A stretch of DNA of 64,000 nucleotides from an uncultured Prevotella sp. (lineage in GTDB: Bacteria; Bacteroidota; Bacteroidia; Bacteroidales; Bacteroidaceae), in contig URDM01000001.1 in NCBI GenBank assembly GCA_900546575.1, forward strand, positions 1 to 64,000, read 5' to 3'. Made by a program: the position numbers and the translations under genes. This document shows, one piece after another, positions 53,999 to 63,945 of this stretch. How positions within the stretch are numbered: the first letter of the stretch is position 1; every line of letters begins with the position of its first letter. The notes under the pieces are model-generated. The model was not told the origin of the DNA. It saw nothing but the letters and a program-made list of their open reading frames with translations, and ran no database searches.

Positions 53999-55069
53999 TT
54001 ATTTGATAACAGCGGGATTCATCACCTGAATAGCGTTGCGCATCCACTTGTAAGCCGGTGTGTTTGCAGCCTCACCGTCGAAATGATAGCCTCCGCAACC
54101 ACCCTTAAGATAGCCATTGAGAGGCTGCCAACGTGCAAAGCCCTCAAGCGACTTGTACGGAGCTTCCTTGCCATCACGTGTTCTGAAAGTATAACCTCCA
54201 GCCAAGCAGTCCATAGCACTCTCAAGGTTCTCGGTCATAATGTAACGGTTAGTAATAGTCTCCTCGTCGAGCACCGAATTAAACTTGTTGATACCCTTAT
54301 TCAAACGACCGTCTAGTCCTGCCTCAGAATTTTTATATGCCTGAATCACGAAGTAGCTCAAGTATGGGCCCAACTCGGTGTGCAAGAACTCAGGTTCACC
54401 ATCCACAATAAGAAGTTTCTCCGGATTTGGCGACATCGGGCCAAGTTCCTTAGCCAATTCAAGGATAAATACCTTCATCAAATCTTGGCTGCTTGCCAAC
54501 TCGCCACCATAGCCATAGTGAGGCTCGTAGTCGATGTCAAAGCCGTCGTAGTTGTACTTGGCAATTGTGTCGAGGAATGCCTGTGCATACTTGCGTACGG
54601 CAGCCTCCTTAGACTCCTGATCGCCGTCTTTCCAGCCCCAGAACTCGTGGCGCTTTTCGGTCGACTCATTATACTCAGCAGGAGTAACACCGTCGCCCAC
54701 CCATTTTGTGAAGCTACACATCACAATCTTTGTGCCCTTCACCTTCTGTACAAATTCAAGGTCCTTACGCTTACCTTCCGACAGGTTGGTAGCTCCGTCC
54801 CACAATGATACAACGTCCATCGAGTCGGGAATACCCGAGAGCATGTTGGCAGTTGAAGCTGCAGGGTCGCTCCATCCTCCATACCATCCGAAGGTGATAG
54901 AGTGTTTGGTCTTCTTCCAGTCACGCAGAGCCTTATAATAAGTCTCTGTCTTCGCTATTTCGGTGTTGTTATAGCGTGTCATTTGTTTGGCCTCTGGTTC
55001 AGTCCAGTCGCTGCATGAGGCGAAAGCCATAGCAAGAGCAGCCGTGAGGCAGTAGAATATCTTTTTCAT
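53999..55069 (-). CDS. GH18 endo-beta-N-acetylglucosaminidase-like surface lipoprotein (PUL2)
   Basis: A 356-residue lipoprotein with lipobox Cys19 (MAFASC) then SDWTEPE. The GH18 catalytic motif DGFDIDYEP places the proton-donor Glu at residue 182. FGWYGGWSDP and LLIVDGEPEFLH resemble the substrate groove of EndoF/EndoBT-type enzymes. These cut the chitobiose core of N-glycans, and that substrate is inferred from family and locus. It is intact, in contrast to the PUL1 paralogue. It lies 24 bases after susD. Confidence 0.88.
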   Translation of the reverse strand: MKKIFYCLTAALAMAFASCSDWTEPEAKQMTRYNNTEIAKTETYYKALRDWKKTKHSITFGWYGGWSDPAASTANMLSGIPDSMDVVSLWDGATNLSEGKRKDLEFVQKVKGTKIVMCSFTKWVGDGVTPAEYNESTEKRHEFWGWKDGDQESKEAAVRKYAQAFLDTIAKYNYDGFDIDYEPHYGYGGELASSQDLMKVFILELAKELGPMSPNPEKLLIVDGEPEFLHTELGPYLSYFVIQAYKNSEAGLDGRLNKGINKFNSVLDEETITNRYIMTENLESAMDCLAGGYTFRTRDGKEAPYKSLEGFARWQPLNGYLKGGCGGYHFDGEAANTPAYKWMRNAIQVMNPAVIK

Positions 55070-55092
55070 AATTGGTTTACGTTGTTAGTTTT

Positions 55093-56616
55093 TTACTTCT
55101 TTTTAGCCCAGAACAAATCGGTAGCCTCATTGTCCGCACCACCGAGCTGCTGTACTGCCTTGTCGTAGTTCTCGCGATTGAGGTCGCGCTCTGTATACGG
55201 ATAACGCAGACGGCGCATACCGCGCTGCATATCGGTGATTACCGACTGATTCAGGTTGCTGATGGCAGGAGCCAGTTCCGGATATCCGGTACGACGATAC
55301 TCAGCCCAAGCCTCAAGTCCGAGTGGGAAGTTGGCAATCCACTTCTGTGTGATGATACGCTCCAGATTCTGCTGGCTGTTGTCTGCACTCCACTTAACCT
55401 TTACCTTAGTCTGTCGGTTGTAATTGTATTTTGAACCGCGCGGATCGTTTGCATGACCTTCGGGGGTATGCGTGTCGTCAACTATATACGCCTCTATTGT
55501 CGTAGCATCTACACCATACTGCTCCATCGACAAACGTATGCCACGCTCATAGAATTCCTGAGCTGATCCGCCCATGTTCCATCCCTTCAGCGCACCCTCT
55601 GCACGCAGGAAACAAACTTCCGCAGCCAGACACACCGGCATCTTTGTCGATGCAGTAGCATTAATTTGTGAGTAGCCGCTCACCGCAGCCTTGTCAAATC
55701 CTGCCTCACCGCTACGCATACCAATGTAGCGTGTTGCGTCAAAAGATGACTTGGTGAAGTAAGACGCCATACGCGGATCGTTGTAACCCTGCATATAGTC
55801 GACGATAGATGAGCTTATACGCAAGTCGCCCCAGCTTGCCGAAGCCAGCTGATAAGGGTTGCCCTGAACACCTGGATCCACAAGAGCATTCTGGCTGTTG
55901 TTTTCAATCAGTCCGGCAGGGCTCTCGCATACTTCCTCAGCAGCCTGGCGGTCGTCTGTACGAATAGCAGCGCGCAGAGCAAGCGAGTTTGCAAGACGTG
56001 CCCACATCGCATAATCTCCTTGATAAATAGGATCAGCGTTACCAAGCGGACGGCTGGCAGGATAAGCCACTGAGTACTGATAGAGTATCGTAGCAGACTG
56101 ACGTAGATCTGCAATAATGTTCTTGTATGTTTCCTCTGGTGTATCGTAGCCAGTGCGGAAAGAATTATTGGCAACCGAGCTGTACGGAATACCACCATAG
56201 CAATCGGCTACACGCATCAGAGCCGAAGCCTTGAGCAGCAAAGCCATAGCATAGTAGTGACCGGCCTTGTTTGTAGCCTTCTCTACGTCAAAGATGTTCA
56301 CGAGGTTCTCGTATGTGGTGTTGAACGGAATAGCGTTCCATCCATCCGACGCATTGTATGTGTCGAAATTCTGTCCACCCCAACGGTTTGAACATGTCAT
56401 GTATCCACCGAGTGCACCAACCATCTGGTCTATCATCTGTGAGTTGTTCTGCTGTACATACATCACCGGTTCAATCATTGCCGGCAGCAGTACTGACGGG
56501 TCGGCCTTATATATAGCGTATGGGTCGGAGTTGTATTTCTCGAAATTGTCTGTACATGCCGTCAGAGCCGAAGCGCCGAGAACAACAGACAATACCACCT
56601 TATTTATATGTTTCAT
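55093..56616 (-). CDS. SusD/RagB-family surface glycan-binding lipoprotein (PUL2)
   Basis: A 507-residue SusD-like_2-type lipoprotein. Lipobox Cys21 (SALTAC) is followed by TDNFEKYN. The C-terminal pattern is IITQKWIANFPLGLEAWAEY with RRTGYPEL, the same as in the PUL1 SusD. It would form the lid of the PUL2 SusC channel. It follows susC by 15 bases. Confidence 0.93.
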   Translation of the reverse strand: MKHINKVVLSVVLGASALTACTDNFEKYNSDPYAIYKADPSVLLPAMIEPVMYVQQNNSQMIDQMVGALGGYMTCSNRWGGQNFDTYNASDGWNAIPFNTTYENLVNIFDVEKATNKAGHYYAMALLLKASALMRVADCYGGIPYSSVANNSFRTGYDTPEETYKNIIADLRQSATILYQYSVAYPASRPLGNADPIYQGDYAMWARLANSLALRAAIRTDDRQAAEEVCESPAGLIENNSQNALVDPGVQGNPYQLASASWGDLRISSSIVDYMQGYNDPRMASYFTKSSFDATRYIGMRSGEAGFDKAAVSGYSQINATASTKMPVCLAAEVCFLRAEGALKGWNMGGSAQEFYERGIRLSMEQYGVDATTIEAYIVDDTHTPEGHANDPRGSKYNYNRQTKVKVKWSADNSQQNLERIITQKWIANFPLGLEAWAEYRRTGYPELAPAISNLNQSVITDMQRGMRRLRYPYTERDLNRENYDKAVQQLGGADNEATDLFWAKKK

Positions 56617-56631
56617 TGTAGTGTTCGTTTT

Positions 56632-59600
56632 TTAGAATTGTAATTTCACGTTGAATCCGAAGTTTCTCGTTGAGGGCTGCATGAAGTAGTCCACACCCTG
56701 ATAATATGTGCTGCTTGTGGCTCCTGAGAGTTCGGGGTCGAACGGTGCCTTGCAGTAAATCATCCAAAGGTTGCGTGCCACAAATCCTACAGAAGCGCGC
56801 ATCTTTCCACCGAACCAGCGCTTAGGCAGGTCGTACGACAGACTCAGTTCCTGCAAACGTACGTTGGTAGCGCTGTACAGATAGTAGGCTCCATATCCGC
56901 CTTCAGCCGATGAAATGGTCTGATAGTAGTTCTGCGCTGGTACAGTACCATTGTTAATAGCTATACCGCCAGCGTCGCGAGCGTCAGCAGTAGCCTGCGA
57001 TGCTCCATAGTAGTCGAGAATACCCTGTGTTGCCGAATAGCAAAGTCCGCCTACACGTGCTGTGAGTACGAATCCGAGCGACAATCCGTCATATTTGATA
57101 GTGTTGCTCCATCCCAAGTTGTACTTAGGTGCCAGACTGCCTGCCTTGCGTGGCTCTGTTTCCATCATTGAGAGGTTGCCGTTCTTGTCAAGGAGTATCG
57201 CACCGTTGTTGTCGCGTGCCAGTTCGTGCTTGATGTATATATCGCTCATCGAGCCGCCCTCGTACAGTATTACCTGAGGAGCTACCGAGCTTGCGCCGAG
57301 ATAGTCCTTCTGTATTTCGGGGATACCCTTGTTGTTGCGGCTGTCGGGCGACAACTGCTTGATACGGTTCTGGTTGATGGTGTATGTCAGGTTCGACTGT
57401 ACGCCCAGCTTGCCCCACTGGTTGTTATATCCAACAGCCAGCTCTATACCCTGGTTCTGGATATTACCAGTCTGCTCTATCTTGCGATTGTAGAGCGAAC
57501 TTGAGCTTGATGCAGCGTAGATAGTCTGATGATAAGTGTTCGAACGATAGAGAGTGAGGTCGAAGTTTATAGTGTTGTTGAGGAACTTGGCGTTCAAACC
57601 GAGCTCCCACGACTTAGTGTCCTCAGGCTTCATATTTTCGAGCGGAGCCGTGTTAGGCTTCTGCCACTGGTGTGTCTGGTTGTTGTATGTATAGCTCGGA
57701 TTAGAGAGGAAACGGCTGAATGCAGATGCCACCTTCGAGTACGAAGCACGCACCTTGAGGAAGTCGATACCCTTCGGCATCTTCACCATGTTCGAAACTA
57801 CAGCCGACATACCTACCGACGGGTAGAAAAACGATGACTGATTAGAGAATGCCAACTGCGATGCCCAGTCGTTACGTCCTGTCATTGTAAGGTAGAGCAT
57901 GCTCTTGTAGCCTAATTCGAGCGAAGCGAAAATCGACTGTGTCTGGTCGTGCCATCCACTCTGTATCGGTTTATACTTGCTCTCATAGTTGATATTGTTC
58001 ATTGCGAAATGGTTGGTGAGCAGGAGGTTGCCGGCACCGCCAGCCGCCTCAAAACGCTGGTCGTTGATAGAAGCACCGATATTGGCAGCTACCGAGTAGT
58101 CGTTGAACAATGTCTTGTTAATGTTGAGCATGATATCGCCGTATACCGACTTGTCGTGCTGAGTCTGATCCTCATATCCACCGTTCGAGTCGCAGAATGT
58201 AGTGAGGGTCGATGCATACATCTTGTTACGTATGCGATATTCTGAGTTATCCACACGTACACGTCCGGTCACATTCATCCAGTCGAAGATGTTGTACTTC
58301 ACCGATGCGTTGAACATATAGCGTGTCTTGTCTGTAGTGCGGTTCATGCGCTTCTGTATCCAGTACGGGTTCTGCAGCGAATGTGCACCCTCACCGTATG
58401 GCCAGTATTGTGTATTGTATCCCAGCACCGGATCCCAACGCTCAAAGTTGCGCACTTCGTCAAAATTGTCGCTGCGTGGGAACAGATACAGTGCGGGCAA
58501 CGGGTTGTAGTACTTACCCTGCGAAACCATGTTCTGGTCTTTCTGCAGGATATAGCTTGCACCGAAGTCGATTACAAGTTTGTCGTCGAGCAACGATGTA
58601 GTGTTGCGTGCTGTGAAGTTGTAACGGTCGTACTTGTTGCCTACAATAATACCCTGTGTATTTGTAGTAGAAGCCGAAATGTATGTCTGGTTTTTGCTGT
58701 TGCCGGTAGAAAGTGCTACCGAGTTGATAATGCTCGAACCAGTATTGAAGAATTTGGCAGGATCGAAGTCGCTGTTCACCTCAGCGCCCCAGTTCATCAG
58801 TCCTGTGCTTGTGCCATATTTGCTCTGTGTCTCTGGCAGCATAGTAGCTTTAGAGAACATAGTGCTGTTCGATACGGTCACTGTAGTGCGGTCTTTGGCT
58901 CCACGCTTGGTGTTGATAATGACAGCACCGTTGGCAGCGTCACTACCATAAAGGGCTGCAGCCGAAGGACCCGTAAGCATATTTATCGATTCGATATCTT
59001 CGGGGTTGATATCGGCCGAACTTTCAGAACCCGTCTGTTGAGCATAAGAACCACCAGTACCGCCAAACGAGTGGTTATACATAGGTATACCATCAATTAC
59101 GTACAACACGTTGTTGTCTTTTTCGATTGACTTAGCACCACGCATAACTACGCGCACACTACCACCGGCACCCGACGCACCGCTGTTAATCTGCACACCT
59201 GCAACCTTACCAACGAGCGAGTTGGCAAAGTTGGCATCCTTTACGTTGTTGAGTTCGTCGCCCTTGAGCTGTTGCACATTGTACGAAAGGGCTTTCTGTT
59301 CGCGCTTGATACCGAGGGCTGTCACCACAACGTCGCCCAGAAGCTTTGAGTCCTCCTGCAATACTACGTTCATGTTCTCGCCAGCCTTCAGTGTCTGGTT
59401 CTTGTAACCGATGTACGACACCACGATATGGCGTCCGGCGGTACCCTCAAACGAGAAGTTACCGTCCATATCGGTAACAGTTCCTTCGTTGCCCGCACCC
59501 TCAGTGCGTACACTCACGCCGATAAGAGGCATGCCGTCCTTGTCGAGCACGCGTCCCTGAATGCGCTGTTTCTTGCCGTTTTGCTGTTTTGCTCCGTTGG

Positions 59601-59949
59601 TGCGCTGCTTTTCGGTGGCACCAGCGGGAACGATGATGATTTGGTCGCCCTTTATCTGGTAGCTGAATCCGCTACCACTAAGCACTCTTTGCAGTGCCTC
59701 GTCAACCGTTGCGTTATGCAGGTTGACGTTGATGCCAGGCTTTTTGTTCAACTGGGTATGGTTGTACTCTGCAAACATACCTGTCTGTTTCTCGATTTGC
59801 TTGAGAGCTTCCACAATGGTCGTGTTGCTCTTCTTGATTGTGACACGTGCTCGGCTTTGTGCCATTGCTGCTGTCTGCGAAGCCAGCAGCAGCGCCGAGA
59901 AGCACATAGTCCTTAAGACCATGGCCACTGTTCGTTGTCTTTTACTCAT
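56632..59949 (-). CDS. SusC/RagA-family TonB-dependent transporter with STN signalling domain (PUL2)
   Basis: A 1105-residue outer-membrane transporter. After a signal peptide (about 1-30) comes an STN domain (about 35-110, with IVEALKQIEKQTGMFAEYNH and LNKKPGINVNLHNATVDEAL). Then follow the carboxypeptidase-regulatory-like domain (GRVLDKDGMPLIGVSV), the plug (LYVIDGIPMYNHSFGG, ALYGSDAANGAVIINTKRG) and the barrel ending NFGFNVKLQF. The STN domain normally contacts a FecR-type anti-sigma factor, and one is encoded just upstream. It is paralogous to 388-3489, which lacks the STN. Confidence 0.95.
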   Translation of the reverse strand: MSKRQRTVAMVLRTMCFSALLLASQTAAMAQSRARVTIKKSNTTIVEALKQIEKQTGMFAEYNHTQLNKKPGINVNLHNATVDEALQRVLSGSGFSYQIKGDQIIIVPAGATEKQRTNGAKQQNGKKQRIQGRVLDKDGMPLIGVSVRTEGAGNEGTVTDMDGNFSFEGTAGRHIVVSYIGYKNQTLKAGENMNVVLQEDSKLLGDVVVTALGIKREQKALSYNVQQLKGDELNNVKDANFANSLVGKVAGVQINSGASGAGGSVRVVMRGAKSIEKDNNVLYVIDGIPMYNHSFGGTGGSYAQQTGSESSADINPEDIESINMLTGPSAAALYGSDAANGAVIINTKRGAKDRTTVTVSNSTMFSKATMLPETQSKYGTSTGLMNWGAEVNSDFDPAKFFNTGSSIINSVALSTGNSKNQTYISASTTNTQGIIVGNKYDRYNFTARNTTSLLDDKLVIDFGASYILQKDQNMVSQGKYYNPLPALYLFPRSDNFDEVRNFERWDPVLGYNTQYWPYGEGAHSLQNPYWIQKRMNRTTDKTRYMFNASVKYNIFDWMNVTGRVRVDNSEYRIRNKMYASTLTTFCDSNGGYEDQTQHDKSVYGDIMLNINKTLFNDYSVAANIGASINDQRFEAAGGAGNLLLTNHFAMNNINYESKYKPIQSGWHDQTQSIFASLELGYKSMLYLTMTGRNDWASQLAFSNQSSFFYPSVGMSAVVSNMVKMPKGIDFLKVRASYSKVASAFSRFLSNPSYTYNNQTHQWQKPNTAPLENMKPEDTKSWELGLNAKFLNNTINFDLTLYRSNTYHQTIYAASSSSSLYNRKIEQTGNIQNQGIELAVGYNNQWGKLGVQSNLTYTINQNRIKQLSPDSRNNKGIPEIQKDYLGASSVAPQVILYEGGSMSDIYIKHELARDNNGAILLDKNGNLSMMETEPRKAGSLAPKYNLGWSNTIKYDGLSLGFVLTARVGGLCYSATQGILDYYGASQATADARDAGGIAINNGTVPAQNYYQTISSAEGGYGAYYLYSATNVRLQELSLSYDLPKRWFGGKMRASVGFVARNLWMIYCKAPFDPELSGATSSTYYQGVDYFMQPSTRNFGFNVKLQF

Positions 59950-60061
59950 TGTTAGTACTATTAGTTTATAATATAGGTTTAATTCTATCGTAAATTTTTA
60001 GGCAGGGTAAATATAGGGGTGTAAATTAGTCTTTCATTAAATCAGAGTATGTCTCACGACA

Positions 60062-61114
60062 TTACTTGTTGTAGAAGTAGCAGTTGTCGCCATCTATTCG
60101 ATAGGTGTGCTTGCCCGTGACGCGTACTATCACGTCCATAACGTCCTTTATCGGAGCGTTGTCGGGGAAGTGGAGGGTGTATCGGTCGTTGCCGATGCGG
60201 TGCATACTGTAGTGGAACGAGTACGGATATTTGCGCTCAAGTATGGAGAATATCTGTGCCAGCGTCTTCTCCTTAAGCACCACCTCGCCTCGTTGCCATG
60301 CCGTAATGTCGGCTATATTGGGTGTCATCACCTCATACTTATGGGTGTCACGATTGTATGCCATCATCTGTCCGGGCTTCAATATCACACTGCTGTGCAT
60401 GTCGTTGCAGTCTACCTTGACACTACCTTCTATGAGCGTCGACTCCACCTTGCGGTCGTCGGGATAAGCCGACACGTTAAACTCAGTGCCAAGTGCTGTC
60501 ACCTGCATGTCGTTGGTCTTGACGATGAATGGATGCTCCTTGTCGTGAGCCACCTTGAAGCTTGCTTCGCCCATCAGGTATACGCTACGTGTGTGGCCGT
60601 CGAAGCGGTTGGGATAGAGCAACGCACTGCATGAGTTGAGCTTCACTACGGTGCCGTCGGGCAACACCATCTGTCGGGTCTGGGCTACGGGGGTGTGGCT
60701 TTGCAGAAGGTCGGAGCCTTGTGTGTCGGCATTGTAAAGCATATAGCCCAACATTCCTATCACAATGACAAACACTGCTGCTGCCGACTGCCAGAAACGC
60801 AACCAGCGTACTGCCTTGATACGGCGACGGTCGATAGCTTCTGCCGGAATGTCCATTCCGTTGTTTTGCTGACCGATACCTACAGAGGCACACAACTGGG
60901 CGTAAGCATCGTCAGTCTGCTTTTGGTTGATATTGGTAGAGGTGAATGCCGTCTCGTCCCAAAGCTGCTCCATTGCAGCATCCTTTTCTTCACGGTGTTT
61001 GTCATCAGCCAACCACTTATGGAAATGGTTGGTGGCAGAGCTACCAAAGTCGCCGTGGGCGAAGAGGCGCATTATGCTATTTATATATTTATGTGTACCA
61101 TTTGTCTCTGTCAT
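60062..61114 (-). CDS. FecR-family anti-sigma factor (PUL2 regulator)
   Basis: A 350-residue inner-membrane regulator. A cytoplasmic N-terminus (about 1-95) is followed by one membrane helix (AAAVFVIVIGMLGYMLY) and a periplasmic FecR domain (QMVLPDGTVVKLNSCSALLY, VYLMGEASFKVAHDKEHPF, GTEFNVSAYPDD, GSVKVD). The C-terminal DUF4974-like part has LAQIFSILERKYPYSFHY. It would hold the ECF sigma factor until the STN domain of the PUL2 SusC signals substrate. The start at 61114 (MTETNGTH) lies 95 bases after the sigma stop. Confidence 0.92.
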   Translation of the reverse strand: MTETNGTHKYINSIMRLFAHGDFGSSATNHFHKWLADDKHREEKDAAMEQLWDETAFTSTNINQKQTDDAYAQLCASVGIGQQNNGMDIPAEAIDRRRIKAVRWLRFWQSAAAVFVIVIGMLGYMLYNADTQGSDLLQSHTPVAQTRQMVLPDGTVVKLNSCSALLYPNRFDGHTRSVYLMGEASFKVAHDKEHPFIVKTNDMQVTALGTEFNVSAYPDDRKVESTLIEGSVKVDCNDMHSSVILKPGQMMAYNRDTHKYEVMTPNIADITAWQRGEVVLKEKTLAQIFSILERKYPYSFHYSMHRIGNDRYTLHFPDNAPIKDVMDVIVRVTGKHTYRIDGDNCYFYNK

Positions 61115-61208
61115 ACATATATAACACACATGTAGGACAAGGACTACTTAAGGAAAAAATAAAAAAAATGTGTTTTTCTTGATTTTTTATGTTTTTGCCG
61201 CTGATTGC

Positions 61209-61724
61209 TTATATTCCGGCGAGCAAAACGAAGAGCAGCATAGTCTTCTTAAGCTCTTTCAATGCGAGATATATCTGATGTTCTACGGTGCGTACTGACA
61301 GCTGCAATTGCTCGGCTATCTCGGCATTGGACAGTCCCTGCATACGGCTCATCTCAAATATCTGGCGGCGGCGTTCGGGCATACGGTCGAGCGTAAGGCG
61401 CATCAGCAGCAATGCCTCCTCATAATACAGCGGATCGTCTGCACCCAGTTCGGCAGGCAGGGTTGCGTCTGCGTTGTCGTCACACTCTACCCCCCCAATT
61501 TCGTGTATTTTGCGATAGCGGATTACGTTGAGTACATGATTGCGCGTCATCACGAAGACATAACTGTCAACATTGTCCTCGCTCCACTTCTCTGGCATAA
61601 GCCACAGCTTAGCGAAGACATTCTGTGCAACATCTTCTGCCTCGTCCTCATGCTTCAATAGCTGCATGGCAAACTGCTTCACCCGTGGATAGAGTCTGCT
61701 GAAAAGACGCTCAAAATCATTCAT
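61209..61724 (-). CDS. ECF sigma factor (PUL2 regulator)
   Basis: A 171-residue RpoE-like sigma factor of the Bacteroidota FecI/SusC-linked group. Region 2 has FSRLYPRVKQFAMQLLKHED and DVAQNVFAKLWLMPEKW. Region 4 has LDRMPERRRQIFEMSRMQGL and AEIAEQLQLSVRTVEHQIYL. It is expected to direct transcription of PUL2 when released from FecR. The start MNDFERLF at 61724 is chosen because the upstream codons overlap a promoter element. Confidence 0.92.
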   Translation of the reverse strand: MNDFERLFSRLYPRVKQFAMQLLKHEDEAEDVAQNVFAKLWLMPEKWSEDNVDSYVFVMTRNHVLNVIRYRKIHEIGGVECDDNADATLPAELGADDPLYYEEALLLMRLTLDRMPERRRQIFEMSRMQGLSNAEIAEQLQLSVRTVEHQIYLALKELKKTMLLFVLLAGI

Positions 61725-61753
61725 ACGCTTCTGATAATTGTTATTTCGACTCG

Positions 61754-61787
61754 CAAAGATATAAATAAAAAACGGAAAACCAACAAA
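61754..61787 (-). promoter_or_regulatory. Likely promoter of the ECF sigma gene
   Basis: On the minus strand TTTG (complement of 61784-61787) and TATCTTTG (complement of 61754-61761) are 22 bases apart. It lies 30 bases before the chosen start. Confidence 0.55.
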
Positions 61788-61807
61788 TTCCACACTACAG
61801 GCACCAA

Positions 61808-61847
61808 AAAAAAAGGTCTGTCTCCCATTGACGGGAAACAGACCTTT
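61808..61847 (-). terminator. Rho-independent terminator of pckA
   Basis: On the minus strand AAGGTCTGT pairs with ACAGACCTT (with extra CCCG/CGGG pairs inside), followed by a T run (A run at 61806-61814 on the plus strand). It separates pckA from the sigma-factor promoter. Confidence 0.88.
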
Positions 61848-61877
61848 CTTATTTAGTCTTTATCTTTGTCTGAAAGA

Positions 61878-63479
61878 TTAGAGCTGAGGACCAGCAGCTA
61901 CAAGAGCCTTACCAGCCTCATTGTTTGTGTACTTAGCGAAGTTCTTGATGAAGCGAGCAGCGAGGTCCTTAGCCTTCTCCTCCCACTGAGAAGCCTCAGC
62001 GTAAGTGTCGCGCGGATCAAGAATCTCAGTAGCTACACCAGGAAGTTCTGTCGGAACCTTGAAGTCGAACATTGGGATCTGCTTTGTAGGAGCCTTGTCG
62101 ATGTCGCCGCTCAAGATAGCGTCGATGATACCACGTGTGTCGCGGATAGAGATACGCTTGCCAGTACCGTTCCAACCAGTGTTAACGAGGTAAGCCTTAG
62201 CGTTGTTCTTCTCCATCTTCTTAACGAGCTCCTGAGCGTACTTTGTCGGGTGCAACTCAAGGAATGCCTGACCGAAGCAAGCTGAGAATGTCGGAGTCGG
62301 CTCTGTGATGCCACGCTCTGTACCTGCCAACTTAGCTGTGAAGCCTGAGAGGAAGTAGTACTGAGTCTGCTCCGGAGTCAGGATAGATACTGGAGGCAGT
62401 ACACCGAATGCGTCAGCTGAGAGGAAGATAACCTGCTTAGCAGCTGGTGCAGAAGAACCCTCCTTGATGTTGTTGATGTGGAAGATCGGGTAAGAAACAC
62501 GTGTGTTCTCTGTAACGCTCTTGTCAGCGAAGTCGATCTTGCCATTAGCGTCAACAGTTACGTTCTCGAGGAGAGCGTCGCGACGGATAGCGTTGTAGAT
62601 ATCGGGCTCAGACTCCTTGTCGAGGTTGATAACCTTAGCATAGCAGCCACCCTCGAAGTTGAATACGCCGTTGTCGTCCCATCCGTGCTCGTCGTCGCCG
62701 ATGAGGAGACGCTTCGGGTCGGTAGAAAGAGTGGTCTTACCTGTACCAGAGAGGCCGAAGAAGATAGCTGTGTTCTCACCGTTCTTGTCGCAGTTAGCAG
62801 AGCAGTGCATAGAAGCCATGCCCTTGAGCGGGAGGAAGTAGTTCATCATTGAGAACATACCCTTCTTCATCTCACCACCGTACCATGTGTTGATAATAAC
62901 CTGCTCCTTAGAAGTTACGTTGAAGGCAACGCAAGTCTCTGAGTGCAGACCGAGCTCCTTGTAGTTCTCTACCTTAGCCTTAGATGCGTTGTAAACAACG
63001 AAGTCAGGCTCGAAAGACTCAAACTCCTCAGCTGTAGGACGGATGAACATGTTTGTTACGAAGTGAGCCTGCCATGCAACCTCAACGATGAAACGAACAG
63101 CCATACGTGTATCCTTGTTAGCTCCGCAGAAACCGTCTACTACATAGAGGTTCTTGTTGCAAAGCTCCTTCTTGGCGATATCCTTAACCGTTGCCCAAAC
63201 CTCTTCAGACATCGGGTGATTGTCATTCTTATATTCCTCTGTTGTCCACCATACAGTGTCCTTAGAGTTCTCGTCCATTACGATGTACTTGTCCTTAGGT
63301 GAACGACCGGTGTAGATACCTGTCATTACGTCGACAGCACCGAGTTCAGTCTGCTTACCTACCTCGAAACCTTCGAGACCAGCCTTTGTTTCCTCTTCGA
63401 ACAACTTCTCATAAGACGGATTGTGAGCGATTACTGTAGAACCAGTAATTCCGTACTGTGTCAAATCTAACTTTGCCAT
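61878..63479 (-). CDS. pckA: Phosphoenolpyruvate carboxykinase (ATP)
   Basis: A 533-residue enzyme that interconverts oxaloacetate and PEP with ATP/ADP. In fermenting Bacteroidota it commonly runs toward oxaloacetate on the way to succinate. The motifs are [34 protein letters not shown], the P-loop [11 protein letters not shown], and [10 protein letters not shown]. The length matches the ATP-dependent family. A leader of about 165 bases precedes it, with a TAACTTTG -7 element. Confidence 0.96.
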   Translation of the reverse strand: MAKLDLTQYGITGSTVIAHNPSYEKLFEEETKAGLEGFEVGKQTELGAVDVMTGIYTGRSPKDKYIVMDENSKDTVWWTTEEYKNDNHPMSEEVWATVKDIAKKELCNKNLYVVDGFCGANKDTRMAVRFIVEVAWQAHFVTNMFIRPTAEEFESFEPDFVVYNASKAKVENYKELGLHSETCVAFNVTSKEQVIINTWYGGEMKKGMFSMMNYFLPLKGMASMHCSANCDKNGENTAIFFGLSGTGKTTLSTDPKRLLIGDDEHGWDDNGVFNFEGGCYAKVINLDKESEPDIYNAIRRDALLENVTVDANGKIDFADKSVTENTRVSYPIFHINNIKEGSSAPAAKQVIFLSADAFGVLPPVSILTPEQTQYYFLSGFTAKLAGTERGITEPTPTFSACFGQAFLELHPTKYAQELVKKMEKNNAKAYLVNTGWNGTGKRISIRDTRGIIDAILSGDIDKAPTKQIPMFDFKVPTELPGVATEILDPRDTYAEASQWEEKAKDLAARFIKNFAKYTNNEAGKALVAAGPQL

Positions 63480-63645
63480 TTTTGAAAAATATTATTTAGA
63501 TGTGAATATAGAATCAACTTCCATGGCCTGACTCCACTATTGCCTGATCGGGGCCGTTGCTTCTGTGCAGGCGACTTTCATTGTCCTTTATATAAATAGG
63601 TGTAAATCGTTGCGGGGGATTTGGCCGCTCTTATATTTACATCGG

Positions 63646-63653
63646 CAAAGTTA
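63646..63653 (-). promoter_or_regulatory. -7 element (TAACTTTG) of pckA
   Basis: CAAAGTTA on the plus strand reads TAACTTTG on the minus strand, 167 bases upstream of the start codon. No TTTG was found at the usual spacing. Confidence 0.5.
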
Positions 63654-63798
63654 TGAAAAAACTATAAGATAACAATATTTATCGGTGACAAAATTTGCGT
63701 GTGTTCAATATTTTTTTTGTTAAAATTTCGCAAAACCGAACATGTAGTCATATATTGCCATTTGCAGTTTACAATTTGGTAATTTACGGGGCATCATA

Positions 63799-63819
63799 AG
63801 GAGGCTATGGCGTCCTACA
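63799..63819. repeat. Short copy of the 9058-9175 palindrome
   Basis: AGGAGGCTATGGCGTCCTACA joins the outer parts of the inverted repeat seen at 9058-9175, as if the centre had been lost. Confidence 0.6.
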
Positions 63820-63910
63820 GTTAGAGCTACTTTTGTTAAAGAAATAGAAATGTAACATGTTGTGTGCGGTCTGCAAGGGTAGGCATCGTGATGATACTGG
63901 ATTTTATTTG

Positions 63911-63918
63911 TAATTTTG
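63911..63918 (+). promoter_or_regulatory. -7 element (TAATTTTG) of the upp-like gene
   Basis: A TAnnTTTG match 28 bases before the ATG at 63946. No -33 TTTG at the right spacing. Confidence 0.5.
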
Positions 63919-63945
63919 TGAGAATTTAAAAAACAAACGAACAAT

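Larger units (their letters stand above)
63480..63945. other. Divergent intergenic region pckA / upp-like gene
   Basis: No coding character. It contains the pckA leader (63480-63645) with no riboswitch that I recognise, the pckA -7 element, a short AT-rich stretch, a shortened copy of the GGAGGCTATGGCGTCC palindrome (63799-63819), and a -7 element for the rightward gene (63911-63918). Confidence 0.7.

Noticed and set aside
58381..59130. 249-codon frame on the + strand inside PUL2 susC
   Set aside because: It is antisense to the plug and barrel region of an intact SusC, with no start context or family resemblance.
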